From positions 163,902 through 227,901 of the forward strand of contig JAFEHU010000021.1 in assembly GCA_017848435.1 (NCBI GenBank): DNA of 64,000 bases, given 5' to 3'. Shown piece after piece: positions 1 to 8,567 of the stretch. The stretch comes from Burkholderiaceae bacterium (GTDB lineage Bacteria > Pseudomonadota > Gammaproteobacteria > Burkholderiales > Burkholderiaceae_C). Within the stretch, counting starts at the first letter, position 1. Every line of letters begins with the position of its first letter. The position numbers were made by a program, and so were the translations under genes. The notes beneath the pieces were generated by a model that ran no database searches, was not told the origin of the DNA, and saw nothing but the letters and a program-made list of their open reading frames with translations.

Positions 1-1187
1 TCTTCGTAAAGTTTCAACAGTGCGGTAGACAGGTCGTGTCCGCTGGTCTGGCTGACGGCGTAGGCGTCGGCTTCAAACTCGTGCTGGCGCGACAGCTGTG
101 CCCACAGCGGCGAGACGAAGAAACTGAACACCGGGATGGCCAGCATGAACAACAACAGCGCCAGCGCGTCGTTGGGTGTGTCGTTCAGGTTGGGGTTCAC
201 GCCTAGCCCGGCGTAAAACCAGGCCTGGGTGGAGAGCCAGCCCAGCAGCGCGAAGCCCAGCAGGCTCATGGCGAACATGCCAGCGATGCGTTTGACAACG
301 TGTTTGTGCTTGAAGTGGCCCAGCTCATGGGCCAGCACCGCGTCCACCTCGCCAGGGGAGAGTTTGGCCAGCAAGGTGTCGTAAAACACCACCCGCTTGG
401 CAGCGCCAAAGCCGGTGAAGTAGGCGTTGGCGTGGGCGCTGCGGCGGCTGCCATCCATCACGAACAGGCCCTTGGCGGTGAAGCCGCAGCGCTGCATGAG
501 TGCGGTCACGCGGGTGCGAAGGGTCTCGTCGTCCAGCGGTTTGAACTGGTTGAACAACGGGGCAATGAAGGTGGGGTAGAGCCACAGCAGCAGCAGGTTG
601 AAACCCATCCAGGCCGCCCATGCCCACAGCCACCAGGCACCGCCAGCGGACCCCATCAGCCACAGCACCAGCGCGGCGATGGGCAGGCCCACCAAACCGC
701 CAACCACCACCGACTTGACCAGGTCGGCCAGCCAGAGTGCCGGTGTGGTTTTGTTGAAGCCGAAGCGGGCCTCCAGCACAAAGGTTCGGTACAGCGTGAA
801 AGGCAAATCCAGCAGGCCACCCACGAGGGCGAACGCGGCCAGCAGCACCAGCTGTGAGACCAGTGGTGCCGTGTCCGGCCCCAGCACCGCGAGCACGGCC
901 TGGTTCAATGCCCCCAGGCCACCCAGCAGCGTCCAGCCCAGCAGCACGGCGGTGCCAAAGGCCATTTCCAGCAGGCCCAAGCGGGACTTGGCGAGGGTGT
1001 AGGCGGCGGCTTTCTGGTGGGCCGCGAGGCCCACGGTGCCGGCGAACGCAGCAGGCACGGCGTTGCGGTGACGTGCCACATGGCGCATCTGTCGGCTGGC
1101 GAGCCACAGGCGGGTCAGCAGGCTGATGGTGACCGCAGCCGCGAACAGGCTGGCCATCAAGAGGGGGGCGGGCAGGGTGTCTTGCAT
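1..1187 (-). CDS. M48 family (Ste24-type) zinc metallopeptidase, C-terminus cut by window edge
   Basis: Integral-membrane zinc metalloprotease of the Ste24/HtpX group, probably acting in the inner membrane on misfolded or prenyl-like substrates; its true substrate is unknown. The first 395 codons are present, reading leftwards from an ATG at 1187; the stop lies beyond base 1. Several hydrophobic segments fill the N-terminal half. The zinc motif HELGH (about residues 286-290, around bases 320-335) is followed by a further membrane segment, and a downstream EFEAD motif supplies the third zinc ligand, as in the family. It is divergent from orn, 94 bases away. Very confident in family, less so in role. 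Confidence 0.93.
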   Translation of the reverse strand, partial: MQDTLPAPLLMASLFAAAVTISLLTRLWLASRQMRHVARHRNAVPAAFAGTVGLAAHQKAAAYTLAKSRLGLLEMAFGTAVLLGWTLLGGLGALNQAVLAVLGPDTAPLVSQLVLLAAFALVGGLLDLPFTLYRTFVLEARFGFNKTTPALWLADLVKSVVVGGLVGLPIAALVLWLMGSAGGAWWLWAWAAWMGFNLLLLWLYPTFIAPLFNQFKPLDDETLRTRVTALMQRCGFTAKGLFVMDGSRRSAHANAYFTGFGAAKRVVFYDTLLAKLSPGEVDAVLAHELGHFKHKHVVKRIAGMFAMSLLGFALLGWLSTQAWFYAGLGVNPNLNDTPNDALALLLFMLAIPVFSFFVSPLWAQLSRQHEFEADAYAVSQTSGHDLSTALLKLYE

Positions 1188-1281
1188 GTGGGGCGAGTTT
1201 AAGGCAACGTTGAATGAGTCCGCGCCGTGCATGGCGGGGACTTGTTCAGCGTTGCCATAGCCATCAGCGACAATTCCGGCC

Positions 1282-1851
1282 ATGACCGATGCCATCACCC
1301 CACTGACCAAATCCGAACACAACCTGGTTTGGCTTGACTGCGAAATGACCGGCCTCGACCCGGAAAAAGAACGCCTGATCGAAATTGCGGTTGTCGTGAC
1401 CGGTCCGCACCTGAGCCCACGCGTCGAAGGGCCGGTGCTGGTGATCCACCAGACCAACGCCCAGCTCGACCAGATGGACGCCTGGAACAAGGGCACCCAT
1501 GGCAAAAGCGGCCTGATCGACAAGGTGCGTGCGTCCACCCTCGACGAGGCCGCGGCCGAGGCGCAGTTGCTGGCCTTCCTGGCGGCCTATGTGCCGAAAA
1601 ACACCACGCCGATGTGCGGCAACTCGATTGGCCAGGACCGCCGTTTCTTGGTGAAGTACATGCCCAGGCTGGAGGCGTTTTTCCACTACCGCAACCTGGA
1701 CGTGAGCACCCTGAAGGAACTGGCCAAACGCTGGCGGCCCGAGGTGGCCAGTGCCTTCAAGAAGCAGCAAAGCCACACCGCGCTGGCCGATGTGCACGAG
1801 TCGATCGACGAACTGGTGCACTACCGCGAACACTTCCTGAAAATGGGGTGA
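1282..1851 (+). CDS. orn: Oligoribonuclease
   Basis: 3'-5' exoribonuclease that degrades 2-5 nt RNA fragments to mononucleotides in the cytoplasm, the last step of mRNA decay. It also clears pGpG from c-di-GMP turnover. At 189 residues it has the usual family length. The DEDDh active site begins with D19 and E21 ([10 protein letters not shown]) and continues with the later conserved DRRF and [11 protein letters not shown] stretches. The ATG at 1282 is the only sensible start. It is divergent from the M48 protease and is followed by rhlE after a 213-base gap that holds rhlE's own promoter. Confidence 0.97.
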   Translation: MTDAITPLTKSEHNLVWLDCEMTGLDPEKERLIEIAVVVTGPHLSPRVEGPVLVIHQTNAQLDQMDAWNKGTHGKSGLIDKVRASTLDEAAAEAQLLAFLAAYVPKNTTPMCGNSIGQDRRFLVKYMPRLEAFFHYRNLDVSTLKELAKRWRPEVASAFKKQQSHTALADVHESIDELVHYREHFLKMG

Positions 1852-1880
1852 TTGGTAAAAACCCGAATCCGTGCCATAAT
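1852..1880 (+). promoter_or_regulatory. Sigma-70-type promoter for rhlE
   Basis: TTGGTA (1852-1857) and CATAAT (1875-1880) are separated by 17 bases, directly after the orn stop. This predicts a 5' leader of about 175 bases before the rhlE ATG. Long leaders are common for DEAD-box helicase genes, often for autoregulation. I see no known riboswitch or strong terminator in the leader (1890-2064). Confidence 0.55.
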
Positions 1881-2064
1881 CTGCGGCTGTGCTCAAAACA
1901 AGCACATTTGTGCATCTCCCTTCACACATTTGACTCTCGCAGAAGAGTCACTGCGCGGCCCACGCCGCGTTAGCTTCGTTTGATGGTTGATGTTTTTTAA
2001 CCATTGACGAGGCATCGGCTGCTCCGGAATCTTCCGGTGTACTGGGCCGTCGTGTGAGAAACCT

Positions 2065-3798
2065 ATGACTGACACTTTTGACGTGACAGGCGACCTGTCG
2101 CTTGCCGATTCTTCTTCCACCGAATTGACGCTGGACGTGGCGCTGCCCACCGAGCCCAACGGTTTCGTGAAATTGGGCCTGGCGCCCGAGCTGCTGCAAG
2201 CCGTGGCCGACCTCGGCTACACCGAACCCACCACGGTGCAGCTGCAGTGCATTCCCCGCGCCATGGCGCTGGAAAGCGCCGACGGCAAAGCCGCCGGCTT
2301 CAGCGACCTGATGGTCTCGAGCCAGACCGGCAGCGGCAAGACCGCCGCCTTCCTGCTGCCCGTGCTGCACACCCTGCTGAGCCAGCAGGCCGCCGCCGAA
2401 GCCAAGGAAAAAGCAGACTTCGAGGCCGCTTGCGCCGACGCCATCGCCAAGGGCGAAGCCCCGCCCAAGCGCGCCAAACGCAAAGACCCGACCTCCTCGC
2501 GCAATTTCAAGGCCGCCACCCCCGGCGCCCTGGTGCTGTGCCCGACGCGCGAACTGGCCCAGCAGGTGGCCAACGACGCGATTGACCTGGTGCGCCATTG
2601 CCGCGGCCTGCGGATTGCCAATGTGGTCGGCGGCATGCCCTACCAGTTGCAGATCGCCAAGCTGCAAAACGCCGACCTCGTGGTCGCCACACCCGGCCGT
2701 TTGCTCGACCTGCAGCGCTCGATGCAGTTGAAGCTCGACCAGGTGCAGTTCCTCGTGGTGGACGAAGCCGACCGCATGCTCGACCTCGGTTTTGCCGACG
2801 ACCTGGCCGAAGTCAACCAGCTCACCATCCAGCGCCGCCAGACCATGATGTTCAGCGCGACCTTCGCGCCGCGCATCCAGCAGTTGGCCGCCCGCGTGAT
2901 GCGCGAACCCCAGCGTGTGCAGATCGACTCGCCGACGGAAAAGCACGCCAACATCAAGCAGGTGCTGTTCTGGGCCGACAACGCCCAGCACAAACGCAAG
3001 CTGCTCGACCACTGGCTGCGCGACACCACCATCAACCAGGCGATCATTTTTGCCAGCACCCAGATCGAGTGCGACGGCCTGGCCAATGACCTGCAGCAAG
3101 AGGGCTTTGACGCGGTGGCGCTGCACGGTGCCCTGAACCAGGGCCTGCGCAACCGCCGCCTGATGGCGCTGCGCAACGGCCAGGTGCAGTTTTTGGTGGC
3201 CACCGACGTGGCTGCCCGTGGCATTGACGTGCCCACCATCACCCACGTCTTCAACTTCGGCCTGCCGATGAAGGCCGAGGACTACACCCACCGCATTGGC
3301 CGCACCGGCCGTGCCGGCCGCGACGGCCTGGCCGTCACGTTTGCCGAAATGCGCGACCGCCGCAAGATTTTCGACATCGAGGCCTACACCCGCCAGCCGT
3401 TCAAGGCCGAGACCGTGTCCGGCATGGAGCCACAGCAACGCGCCCCGCAAGGGGGTGGTGGCCGTGGTGACTTTGGCGGTGGCCGTGGCGGCCAGCGCGA
3501 TTACGGCCCACGCGACCGCAAATTTGGCCCTGGTGGCGGTGCCCCGCGCGGCGGTTTCGGCGGTGGCGGCTTTGGTGGCCACCGTGGCGACCGCGCGCCT
3601 TTTGCCGGTGACCGTTTCGGTGGCGACCGTTTTGCCGGCCGCCCCGACGGTGGCGCGCCACGTGGCGCCGAGTTCGCCGACCGCCGCGGTGACTTCGCCC
3701 GACCGTCCGGTCCGCGCCCCGCTCCAGCGGGCAAGGTGTTCACTCCCCGTGGTGACCTGCCTCGCCGCCCGGCCAAGCCCAAATTCGAACGGCGTTGA
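2065..3798 (+). CDS. rhlE: DEAD-box ATP-dependent RNA helicase, RhlE-like with Gly/Arg-rich tail
   Basis: Cytoplasmic RNA helicase, likely remodelling ribosome assembly intermediates or structured mRNA at low temperature. All core motifs are visible: Q motif (PTTVQ), motif I (SQTGSGKT), PTRELA, DEAD (VVDEADRML), SAT (MFSAT), the motif V region ATDVAARGID and HRIGRTGRAGR. Between motif I and PTRELA is an extra charged insert of roughly 45 residues (Ala/Lys/Glu-rich). From about residue 455 the tail is a low-complexity GGRG/DRFGG-type RNA-binding extension. The ribosome binding site is weak. A strong terminator hairpin follows at 3841. A second DEAD-box helicase lies at 29738-30985. Confidence 0.93.
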   Translation: MTDTFDVTGDLSLADSSSTELTLDVALPTEPNGFVKLGLAPELLQAVADLGYTEPTTVQLQCIPRAMALESADGKAAGFSDLMVSSQTGSGKTAAFLLPVLHTLLSQQAAAEAKEKADFEAACADAIAKGEAPPKRAKRKDPTSSRNFKAATPGALVLCPTRELAQQVANDAIDLVRHCRGLRIANVVGGMPYQLQIAKLQNADLVVATPGRLLDLQRSMQLKLDQVQFLVVDEADRMLDLGFADDLAEVNQLTIQRRQTMMFSATFAPRIQQLAARVMREPQRVQIDSPTEKHANIKQVLFWADNAQHKRKLLDHWLRDTTINQAIIFASTQIECDGLANDLQQEGFDAVALHGALNQGLRNRRLMALRNGQVQFLVATDVAARGIDVPTITHVFNFGLPMKAEDYTHRIGRTGRAGRDGLAVTFAEMRDRRKIFDIEAYTRQPFKAETVSGMEPQQRAPQGGGGRGDFGGGRGGQRDYGPRDRKFGPGGGAPRGGFGGGGFGGHRGDRAPFAGDRFGGDRFAGRPDGGAPRGAEFADRRGDFARPSGPRPAPAGKVFTPRGDLPRRPAKPKFERR

Positions 3799-3806
3799 CC
3801 TGGCAA

Positions 3807-3871
3807 GCGCTGGCTGCGCCAGCGCGTTCGCCCAATCCCTGACCACGGCCTTGCTCTGCAAGGCCGTGGTC
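3807..3871 (+). terminator. Tandem hairpins, terminator after rhlE
   Basis: A short hairpin (GCGCTGG/CCAGCGC, 3807-3825) is followed by a perfect 14-bp stem, GACCACGGCCTTGC (3841-3854) pairing with 3858-3871 across a 3-base loop. The bases after it are GTTTC, a poor U-tract, so termination may be imperfect or partly Rho-dependent. Confidence 0.7.
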
Positions 3872-3974
3872 GTTTCTGGCATGAACAGATTGCGTTGTGT
3901 TCCCTCAGGTCTTGCGGCCAGCCGCCGATAAGGAAATGAGGTGGCGGGCTGCGTGTCGGTGTGACGCGCGGTGT

Positions 3975-4066
3975 GCCACCGGTTTCACGAGGGCAAACCC
4001 GCCGAAAGGCGGGGACGCAAAGCCTCCGGCCTACAGCACGCCAGTGCCACGGTAGCGGGGTTGCCA
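3975..4066 (+). ncRNA. Cyclic-di-GMP-I (GEMM) riboswitch aptamer
   Basis: RNA sensor of the second messenger c-di-GMP in the leader of the sedolisin gene. The class-I core is recognisable almost base for base: AGGGCAAACC, then a GCC-GAAA-GGC tetraloop helix (the GNRA loop that docks in this class), GGGACGCAAAGCC, CCGGCCTA, a second helix (3' strand about 4047-4052), and the closing GGTAGCGGGGTTGCC. These are the conserved ligand pocket and tetraloop-receptor elements of the GEMM family. It sits about 60 bases upstream of a TTG start and directly upstream of a terminator-like hairpin, which suggests transcriptional control. Confidence 0.93.
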
Positions 4067-4080
4067 ACGGCCTGCTGTGC

Positions 4081-4116
4081 GGGCCGGTGTGTGGGCGGCC
4101 CTCGGTCTTCTTTTTT
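4081..4116 (+). terminator. Riboswitch expression platform: intrinsic terminator
   Basis: GGGCCG (4081-4086) pairs with CGGCCC (4096-4101), followed by TCGGTCTTCTTTTTT. The U-tract runs straight into the GGAG ribosome binding site (4117-4120) of the protease gene. Position right after the c-di-GMP-I aptamer makes it the likely ligand-controlled switch. I could not decide by hand whether ligand binding favours or prevents this hairpin. Confidence 0.65.
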
Positions 4117-4127
4117 GGAGTACCGCC

Positions 4128-6542
4128 TTGGCCCGTCGCACAACGCCCCTTTCCCCGCGCTTCGTCCCTTCCCAGGCCCTTTGGGCCGGTTTGCTCGGTG
4201 CCACTTTGGCCGGCTTGGCGGCCTGCGGTGGCGGTGGCGGTGGCAACACCGTTGCCGACGCCAGTTCGCCCACCGAGACCGCCACGGCGTTGGCCGTGGA
4301 CAACGCCAGTGTGGATTACGCGGTGGCCGGGTTCCCGGCGCTGCCCGAAGACGTGGTTGTGACGCCCGCCTTCCACGCCGCCCCGGTGCTGTTGGCTCCG
4401 CCCGACGACGCCGACGTGGCGGACAGCAGCGCCTCGGCCCGCCGCACCATCCGCAAGCAGTCCATCCCGGTGGAATTGGCCGATGTGGATTCGCGAGAAC
4501 TCACTGTGGAGAAAATCCAGCAGGTCACCCGCGAGCGGCCCCAGGGCACCGGTGGCACGGCCTCGCCCCTGGCCACCACCACCGCCGTGGTGACCTACAC
4601 GCCGGCGCAGATCCGCGCGGCCTATGGGCTACCGGCCTTGCCCGCAGCGGGCACCGCGCTGACGGCCGACCAAGCGGCCCAACTGGGGGCTGGCCAGACC
4701 ATTTACATCGTCAACGCCAACCACAACCCGAATGTGGTCGCGGAGTTGACGGCCTTCAACCAGAAGTTCGGCCTGCCCGGCTGCACGGTACAAACCATCG
4801 CCACGGGCGCGGTCTTGCCGCTGGCCGCGGCACCCACCACCGGTTGTACGTTGTCGGTGGTTTACAGCACCACCGCTGGCGGTATGACCAGCACCGCGCC
4901 GGTCTTCGACGCTGGCTGGGCCACCGAAATCGCCCTGGATGTGCAGTGGGCCCACGCCACCGCGCCCATGGCGCGGTTGGTGTTGATCGAGGCGCCCGAC
5001 GCGTCGGTCAACAGCCTGTCGGCGGCGGTGCAGCTGGCCAACAGGATGGGCCCCGGGGTGGTGTCCATGAGCTTTGGCGCCACGGAAGGCAGCTGGACCA
5101 CGTCGTTTGAGACCACGTTTTCTGGCACCAACATGACCTACCTCGCCGCCACCGGCGACTCTGGCGCGGGCGTGTCCTGGCCGGCGGTGTCGCCCAAGGT
5201 GGTGGCGGTGAGCGGCACCTCGCTCACCTACAGTGGCAGCGGCGCGCGGTCTGAGACCGCCTGGAGCAACACCGGTGGTGGCACCAGCCAGTTCACCGCC
5301 GCACCGAGTTACCAGACCGGGTTGGTGCCCAGCCTGGTGCTGGCGCGCCGCACCGTGGCGGACGTGGCCTTCAACGCCGACCCCAACACCGGCCAGTTCG
5401 TCGCCGTGATCCCGCCAGGTGCCAGCACCCCGAACTGGATCAGCGCCGGCGGCACCAGCTTGTCCACCCCCCAGTGGGCGGGTCTGATGGCGGTGGCCAA
5501 TGCGCAGCGCCTGCGCGCGGCCAAGACGCTGCTGGGGCAGCCGCACACCGCCCTGTACGGTCAGGTTGGCGGTGTGCCGGGCAACTACGCGCTGGCGATG
5601 AAGGACATCACCACCGGCACCAACGGCAGCTGTGTGGGCTGCACCGCGCAACTCGGTTACGACCCGGTCACCGGTTGGGGCACGCCCAACGTCGGTGGCT
5701 TGTTGAGCGCACTCACCGGGCTGGCCGCGCCGGTCGCTCCGCCTGCCGTGGGCTCGGGCGCCGTGGCGGGCAAGGTGGGCACACCCTTGGCGTTCAAGGT
5801 GGCGGTGACCTCGGTCAACCCGGTCACCTACACCCTGAGCGGCGCCCCCAGTGGCCTCACCATCAACACCACCGGCGACGTGGCCTGGCCCAGCCCGGTG
5901 GCGGGCACCTACGCGGTCACCGTGACGGCCAAAGACAGCAAAACCGGGTTGACCGGCCAGGGAGTCTACACCGTCACCATCGCCCCCGCGGTGGTGGCAC
6001 CGGTCGTGACCGGCACCACGGTCAACGGGACTGCGGGCACGGCGCTCAGCTTCCAGGTGACGGTGAGCGCACCCAACCCGGTGACCTACACCCTCACCGG
6101 CGCGCCCGCGGGCTTGACGGTGGCCAGCACCGGCCTGGTGTCGTGGGCAGCACCCGTGGCTGGCACGTATTCGGTGACGGTGACCACCAAGGACAGCAAA
6201 ACCGGTTTGAGCGGGCAGGGCACCTACAAACTGGTGATCGCGACCAAGCCAGTGGCTTCGTTGACCCCAGTGGTCCAATCCACCAGCCTGACTGGCAAAG
6301 TGGGACAGCCTTTGAGCGGGAAAATCACCTTCACCAGCCCAGCCGGTTTGGGGTTGAACATCGCCATCACCGGGGTACCCGTGGGGATGGGGTTCACGCC
6401 GTTGGCGGTGACGGGGGGCGTGGCCCTGAACGTGGCCTGGCCCTCGCCCGTGCTGGGCAACTACACCCTGGCGGTGACGGCCACCGACTCGGCCGGCCGG
6501 TCCACCAAGTTGTCGGTGCCGGTGGCGGTGGCGGCCCGCTGA
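4128..6542 (+). CDS. Secreted sedolisin-family (S53, kumamolisin-like) protease lipoprotein with Ig-like repeats
   Basis: Serine-carboxyl endopeptidase predicted to be exported and lipid-anchored. Start chosen at the TTG at 4128, because GGAG lies 7 bases upstream; an upstream in-frame GTG at 4077 would overlap the terminator. The N-terminus is a signal peptide ending in lipobox LAAC before a Gly run. A pro-region leads to the catalytic domain: E267 and D271 (WATEIALDVQW, the sedolisin i/i+4 spacing), D344 in TGDSGAG and nucleophile S444 in GGTSLSTP. Residues about 540-804 are three Ig-like repeats; the first two share KDSKTGL-GQG-Y. 804 residues. The upstream c-di-GMP riboswitch implies control tied to biofilm or surface state. 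Confidence 0.9.
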   Translation: MARRTTPLSPRFVPSQALWAGLLGATLAGLAACGGGGGGNTVADASSPTETATALAVDNASVDYAVAGFPALPEDVVVTPAFHAAPVLLAPPDDADVADSSASARRTIRKQSIPVELADVDSRELTVEKIQQVTRERPQGTGGTASPLATTTAVVTYTPAQIRAAYGLPALPAAGTALTADQAAQLGAGQTIYIVNANHNPNVVAELTAFNQKFGLPGCTVQTIATGAVLPLAAAPTTGCTLSVVYSTTAGGMTSTAPVFDAGWATEIALDVQWAHATAPMARLVLIEAPDASVNSLSAAVQLANRMGPGVVSMSFGATEGSWTTSFETTFSGTNMTYLAATGDSGAGVSWPAVSPKVVAVSGTSLTYSGSGARSETAWSNTGGGTSQFTAAPSYQTGLVPSLVLARRTVADVAFNADPNTGQFVAVIPPGASTPNWISAGGTSLSTPQWAGLMAVANAQRLRAAKTLLGQPHTALYGQVGGVPGNYALAMKDITTGTNGSCVGCTAQLGYDPVTGWGTPNVGGLLSALTGLAAPVAPPAVGSGAVAGKVGTPLAFKVAVTSVNPVTYTLSGAPSGLTINTTGDVAWPSPVAGTYAVTVTAKDSKTGLTGQGVYTVTIAPAVVAPVVTGTTVNGTAGTALSFQVTVSAPNPVTYTLTGAPAGLTVASTGLVSWAAPVAGTYSVTVTTKDSKTGLSGQGTYKLVIATKPVASLTPVVQSTSLTGKVGQPLSGKITFTSPAGLGLNIAITGVPVGMGFTPLAVTGGVALNVAWPSPVLGNYTLAVTATDSAGRSTKLSVPVAVAAR

Positions 6543-6548
6543 AGATGC

Positions 6549-7448
6549 TCAGGCCATGCCGTTGCGCCGCGCCAGTTCGGCGAACAGGCCGGCGTGGTCC
6601 AGGTCGGCAAAGCCGTGGGCAATGCCGTCGCCATAGAGTTGGGCAAAGAGCTGGGTGATGGGCGCGTCAAAGCCCAGCTCTGACGCGGTGCCAAGCGCGT
6701 TGTTCAGGTCTTTGAGCTGTACCGTCATGCGGGCACGGGCGGCAAAGTCGCGGTCCACCATGCGCTGGCCGTGTACCTGCAGAATGCGGCTGTCGGCAAA
6801 ACCACCGGTGATCGCGTCTTTCACCCGGGCCATGTCGGCCCCGCCTTTCTCGCACAGCAGCAGCGCCTCGGCCACCGCGCCGATGGTGATGCCCACGATC
6901 ATCTGGTTGGCGAGCTTGGCCAACTGCCCGGTGCCATGCGGCCCCACGTGGGTGGCGCGGCCGAGCGCGGCAAAGACTGGCAGCGCCCGTGCGAAGTCAG
7001 CCGCCTCACCGCCCGCCATGATGGCCAGCGTGCCCGCCTCGGCGCCCACGGTGCCGCCCGACACCGGCGCGTCCAGATGCGCCACACCCAACGAGCGCAA
7101 CCGTGCCGCGTGGTCGCGTGCCTCGGCGGGGCGGATGGACGCCATGTCCACCACCAGCGTGCCGGGCCGGCAGGCGGCGGCTGTGCCCTGGTTGAACAGC
7201 ACGTCTTCCACCACCGCGCCGTTTTCCAGCAGGCTGACCACGATGTCGGCCGCACCCGCAGCACTGGCCGCACTGGCGTGCACCGTGGCACCAAAGGCGG
7301 CGACTCGTTCGGCCTTGTCGCGCGTGCGGTTCCAGACCTGCACCGCATGCCCGGCTTCGCACAGGCGACGCGCCATGGGCAGGCCCATGAAGCCAATGCC
7401 CAGAACGGCCACACGCAATGGGGCGGCGGTGGGTGGGTTAGATGCCAT
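6549..7448 (-). CDS. NAD(P)-dependent beta-hydroxyacid dehydrogenase (3-hydroxyisobutyrate / tartronate semialdehyde type)
   Basis: Cytoplasmic oxidoreductase of the 3-hydroxyisobutyrate dehydrogenase superfamily. The dinucleotide-binding motif GIGFMGLPMARRL lies at residues 17-29. The substrate-binding signature DAPVSGGTVGAEAGTLAIMAGG and the catalytic-lysine region GQLAKLANQMIVG are both clear. At 299 residues it has the normal length. The exact substrate cannot be read from sequence: 3-hydroxyisobutyrate, tartronate semialdehyde and succinic semialdehyde reduction are all possible. No valine-degradation or glyoxylate genes flank it. It converges on the sedolisin gene (6 bases apart) and is divergent from an alpha/beta hydrolase across a repeat copy. 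Confidence 0.88.
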   Translation of the reverse strand: MASNPPTAAPLRVAVLGIGFMGLPMARRLCEAGHAVQVWNRTRDKAERVAAFGATVHASAASAAGAADIVVSLLENGAVVEDVLFNQGTAAACRPGTLVVDMASIRPAEARDHAARLRSLGVAHLDAPVSGGTVGAEAGTLAIMAGGEAADFARALPVFAALGRATHVGPHGTGQLAKLANQMIVGITIGAVAEALLLCEKGGADMARVKDAITGGFADSRILQVHGQRMVDRDFAARARMTVQLKDLNNALGTASELGFDAPITQLFAQLYGDGIAHGFADLDHAGLFAELARRNGMA

Positions 7449-7453
7449 GAATA

Positions 7454-7517
7454 CTCCTGAATTGATAGCAGAACTGCGAGGTTTTACTGAGGCTGGCGGC
7501 CAAAATCATCTGAAAAC
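7454..7517. repeat. Dispersed ~65-bp repeat, copy 1
   Basis: Matches the other copies in this window (19427, 22254, 26511, 38215, 52832, 62619). Core features here are GATAGCAGAACTGCGAG, then TTTTACTGAGGCTGGCGGCC and CTGAAAA. Same orientation as the copies at 52832 and 19427. It fills the divergent gap 6 bases upstream of the dehydrogenase ATG. Confidence 0.75.
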
Positions 7518-7608
7518 CAGGGCCTCAGGCCCTGTGGAGGGCGCTTTGACGGCCTGGCGGCCTCACAGGCTCCATGGTATGTTGCCGCCACAACTCCACC
7601 ACACACGC

Positions 7609-8469
7609 ATGACGCAATCCAACGGCGCCTGGCTCGACCGGATGTACAACAACCGCGTGCGGGTGCCGGAACATGCCGCGCATTTCGCCGCCTGGGCGCG
7701 CGATTCGGCCGTGGCCCGCCAGCAGCAGCTTTGCGAGTTGGACCTGCCCTACGGCAACGGCCCGAACGAAACGCTCGACATCTTCCCCGCCTCGCGGCCT
7801 GAAGCCCCTGTGCTGGTCTTCATCCACGGCGGCTGGTGGCGTTCGCTCGACAAGGCCGACCATTCTTTCATCGCCCCCGCGTTCACCCAGGCCGGTGCAT
7901 GCGTGGTGCTGCCCAACTACGCGCTGTGCCCTGCGGTGACGGTGCCCGACATCACCCTGCAAATGGTGCGCGCACTGGCTTGGACCTGGCGCCACGTGGC
8001 GCAGCACGGTGGCGACCCGAAACGCATCACGGTGGTGGGCCATTCCGCTGGCGGCCACCTGGCCACCATGCTGCTGGCCTGTGCCTGGCCCGCCGTCGCA
8101 CCCGACCTGCCCAAGCGCGTGGTGAAAAACGCGCTCAGTATTTCGGGCCTCTACGACCTCGACGTGGTGCGCCGGATCCCCTTCCTGAAAGCCGATTTGC
8201 GCCTGACGCCCGCCCAGGTGAAAAAGGCCAGCCCGGCCTGGCTGCCCCGGCCCGCACACGGGCAACTGGCCACCGTGGTGGGCGCCGACGAAAGCGCCGA
8301 GTTCATCCGCCACAACGGCCTGATGCGCGCCGCCTGGGGCGCACGGCGTGTGCCCGTGTGCGAAGCGCTGCCGGGGTTGAACCACTTCAGCGTGGTGGCG
8401 GCGCTGGCCCAGCCCACACACCGCCTGCATGCGCTGGCGCTGTCTTTGCTGGCCGAGACAGCCGCGTAG
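7609..8469 (+). CDS. Alpha/beta hydrolase, esterase/kynurenine-formamidase-like
   Basis: Cytoplasmic hydrolase of 286 residues. It has the HGGWW oxyanion motif (FIHGGWWRS), the nucleophile elbow GHSAGGH, and a C-terminal LPGLNHFSVV supplying the catalytic histidine. This arrangement (HGGxW plus GxSAGG) is shared by kynurenine formamidase and the carboxylesterase/BD-FAE group. No kynurenine-pathway genes are nearby, so substrate is open. The ATG at 7609 precedes MTQSNGAWLDRMYNN, the usual start of this family; upstream in-frame codons run antisense through the dehydrogenase and are not used. It may share a control region with the divergent dehydrogenase. Confidence 0.85.
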   Translation: MTQSNGAWLDRMYNNRVRVPEHAAHFAAWARDSAVARQQQLCELDLPYGNGPNETLDIFPASRPEAPVLVFIHGGWWRSLDKADHSFIAPAFTQAGACVVLPNYALCPAVTVPDITLQMVRALAWTWRHVAQHGGDPKRITVVGHSAGGHLATMLLACAWPAVAPDLPKRVVKNALSISGLYDLDVVRRIPFLKADLRLTPAQVKKASPAWLPRPAHGQLATVVGADESAEFIRHNGLMRAAWGARRVPVCEALPGLNHFSVVAALAQPTHRLHALALSLLAETAA

Positions 8470-8537
8470 CCTTTACGCTTTTTTTATGCGCAGCCAGCGT
8501 GTCTTGTCCCCGTTTTTAGGCGCTTGAAACCAGACTT

Positions 8538-8559
8538 CCCTCACCGCATTGGTGGAGGG
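8538..8559 (+). promoter_or_regulatory. Hairpin sequestering the first Shine-Dalgarno of the kdp operon
   Basis: CCCTCACC (8538-8545) can pair with GGTGGAGGG (8551-8559, one bulge) across a 5-base loop. The GGAGG of the downstream arm is the ribosome binding site for the ATG at 8568, 9 bases further. This would make translation entry into the kdp operon structure-dependent. No known riboswitch class is recognisable around it. Confidence 0.45.
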
Positions 8560-8567
8560 AATCTGAC

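Noticed and set aside
3420..3790. Gly/Arg-rich repeats as a repeat array or CRISPR
   Set aside because: The periodicity is low-complexity coding for the helicase tail, with irregular spacing and no conserved direct repeats or spacers.
1948..3882. 644-codon open frame opposite rhlE
   Set aside because: Antisense of a codon-biased GC-rich gene; no domain motifs, and the low-complexity Ala/Thr/Gly runs mirror the Gly/Arg tail of the helicase.
4077..4127. Upstream GTG start of the sedolisin gene
   Set aside because: It would place the terminator hairpin and ribosome site inside the coding region; TTG 4128 has GGAG at 7 bases and yields a correct lipoprotein signal.
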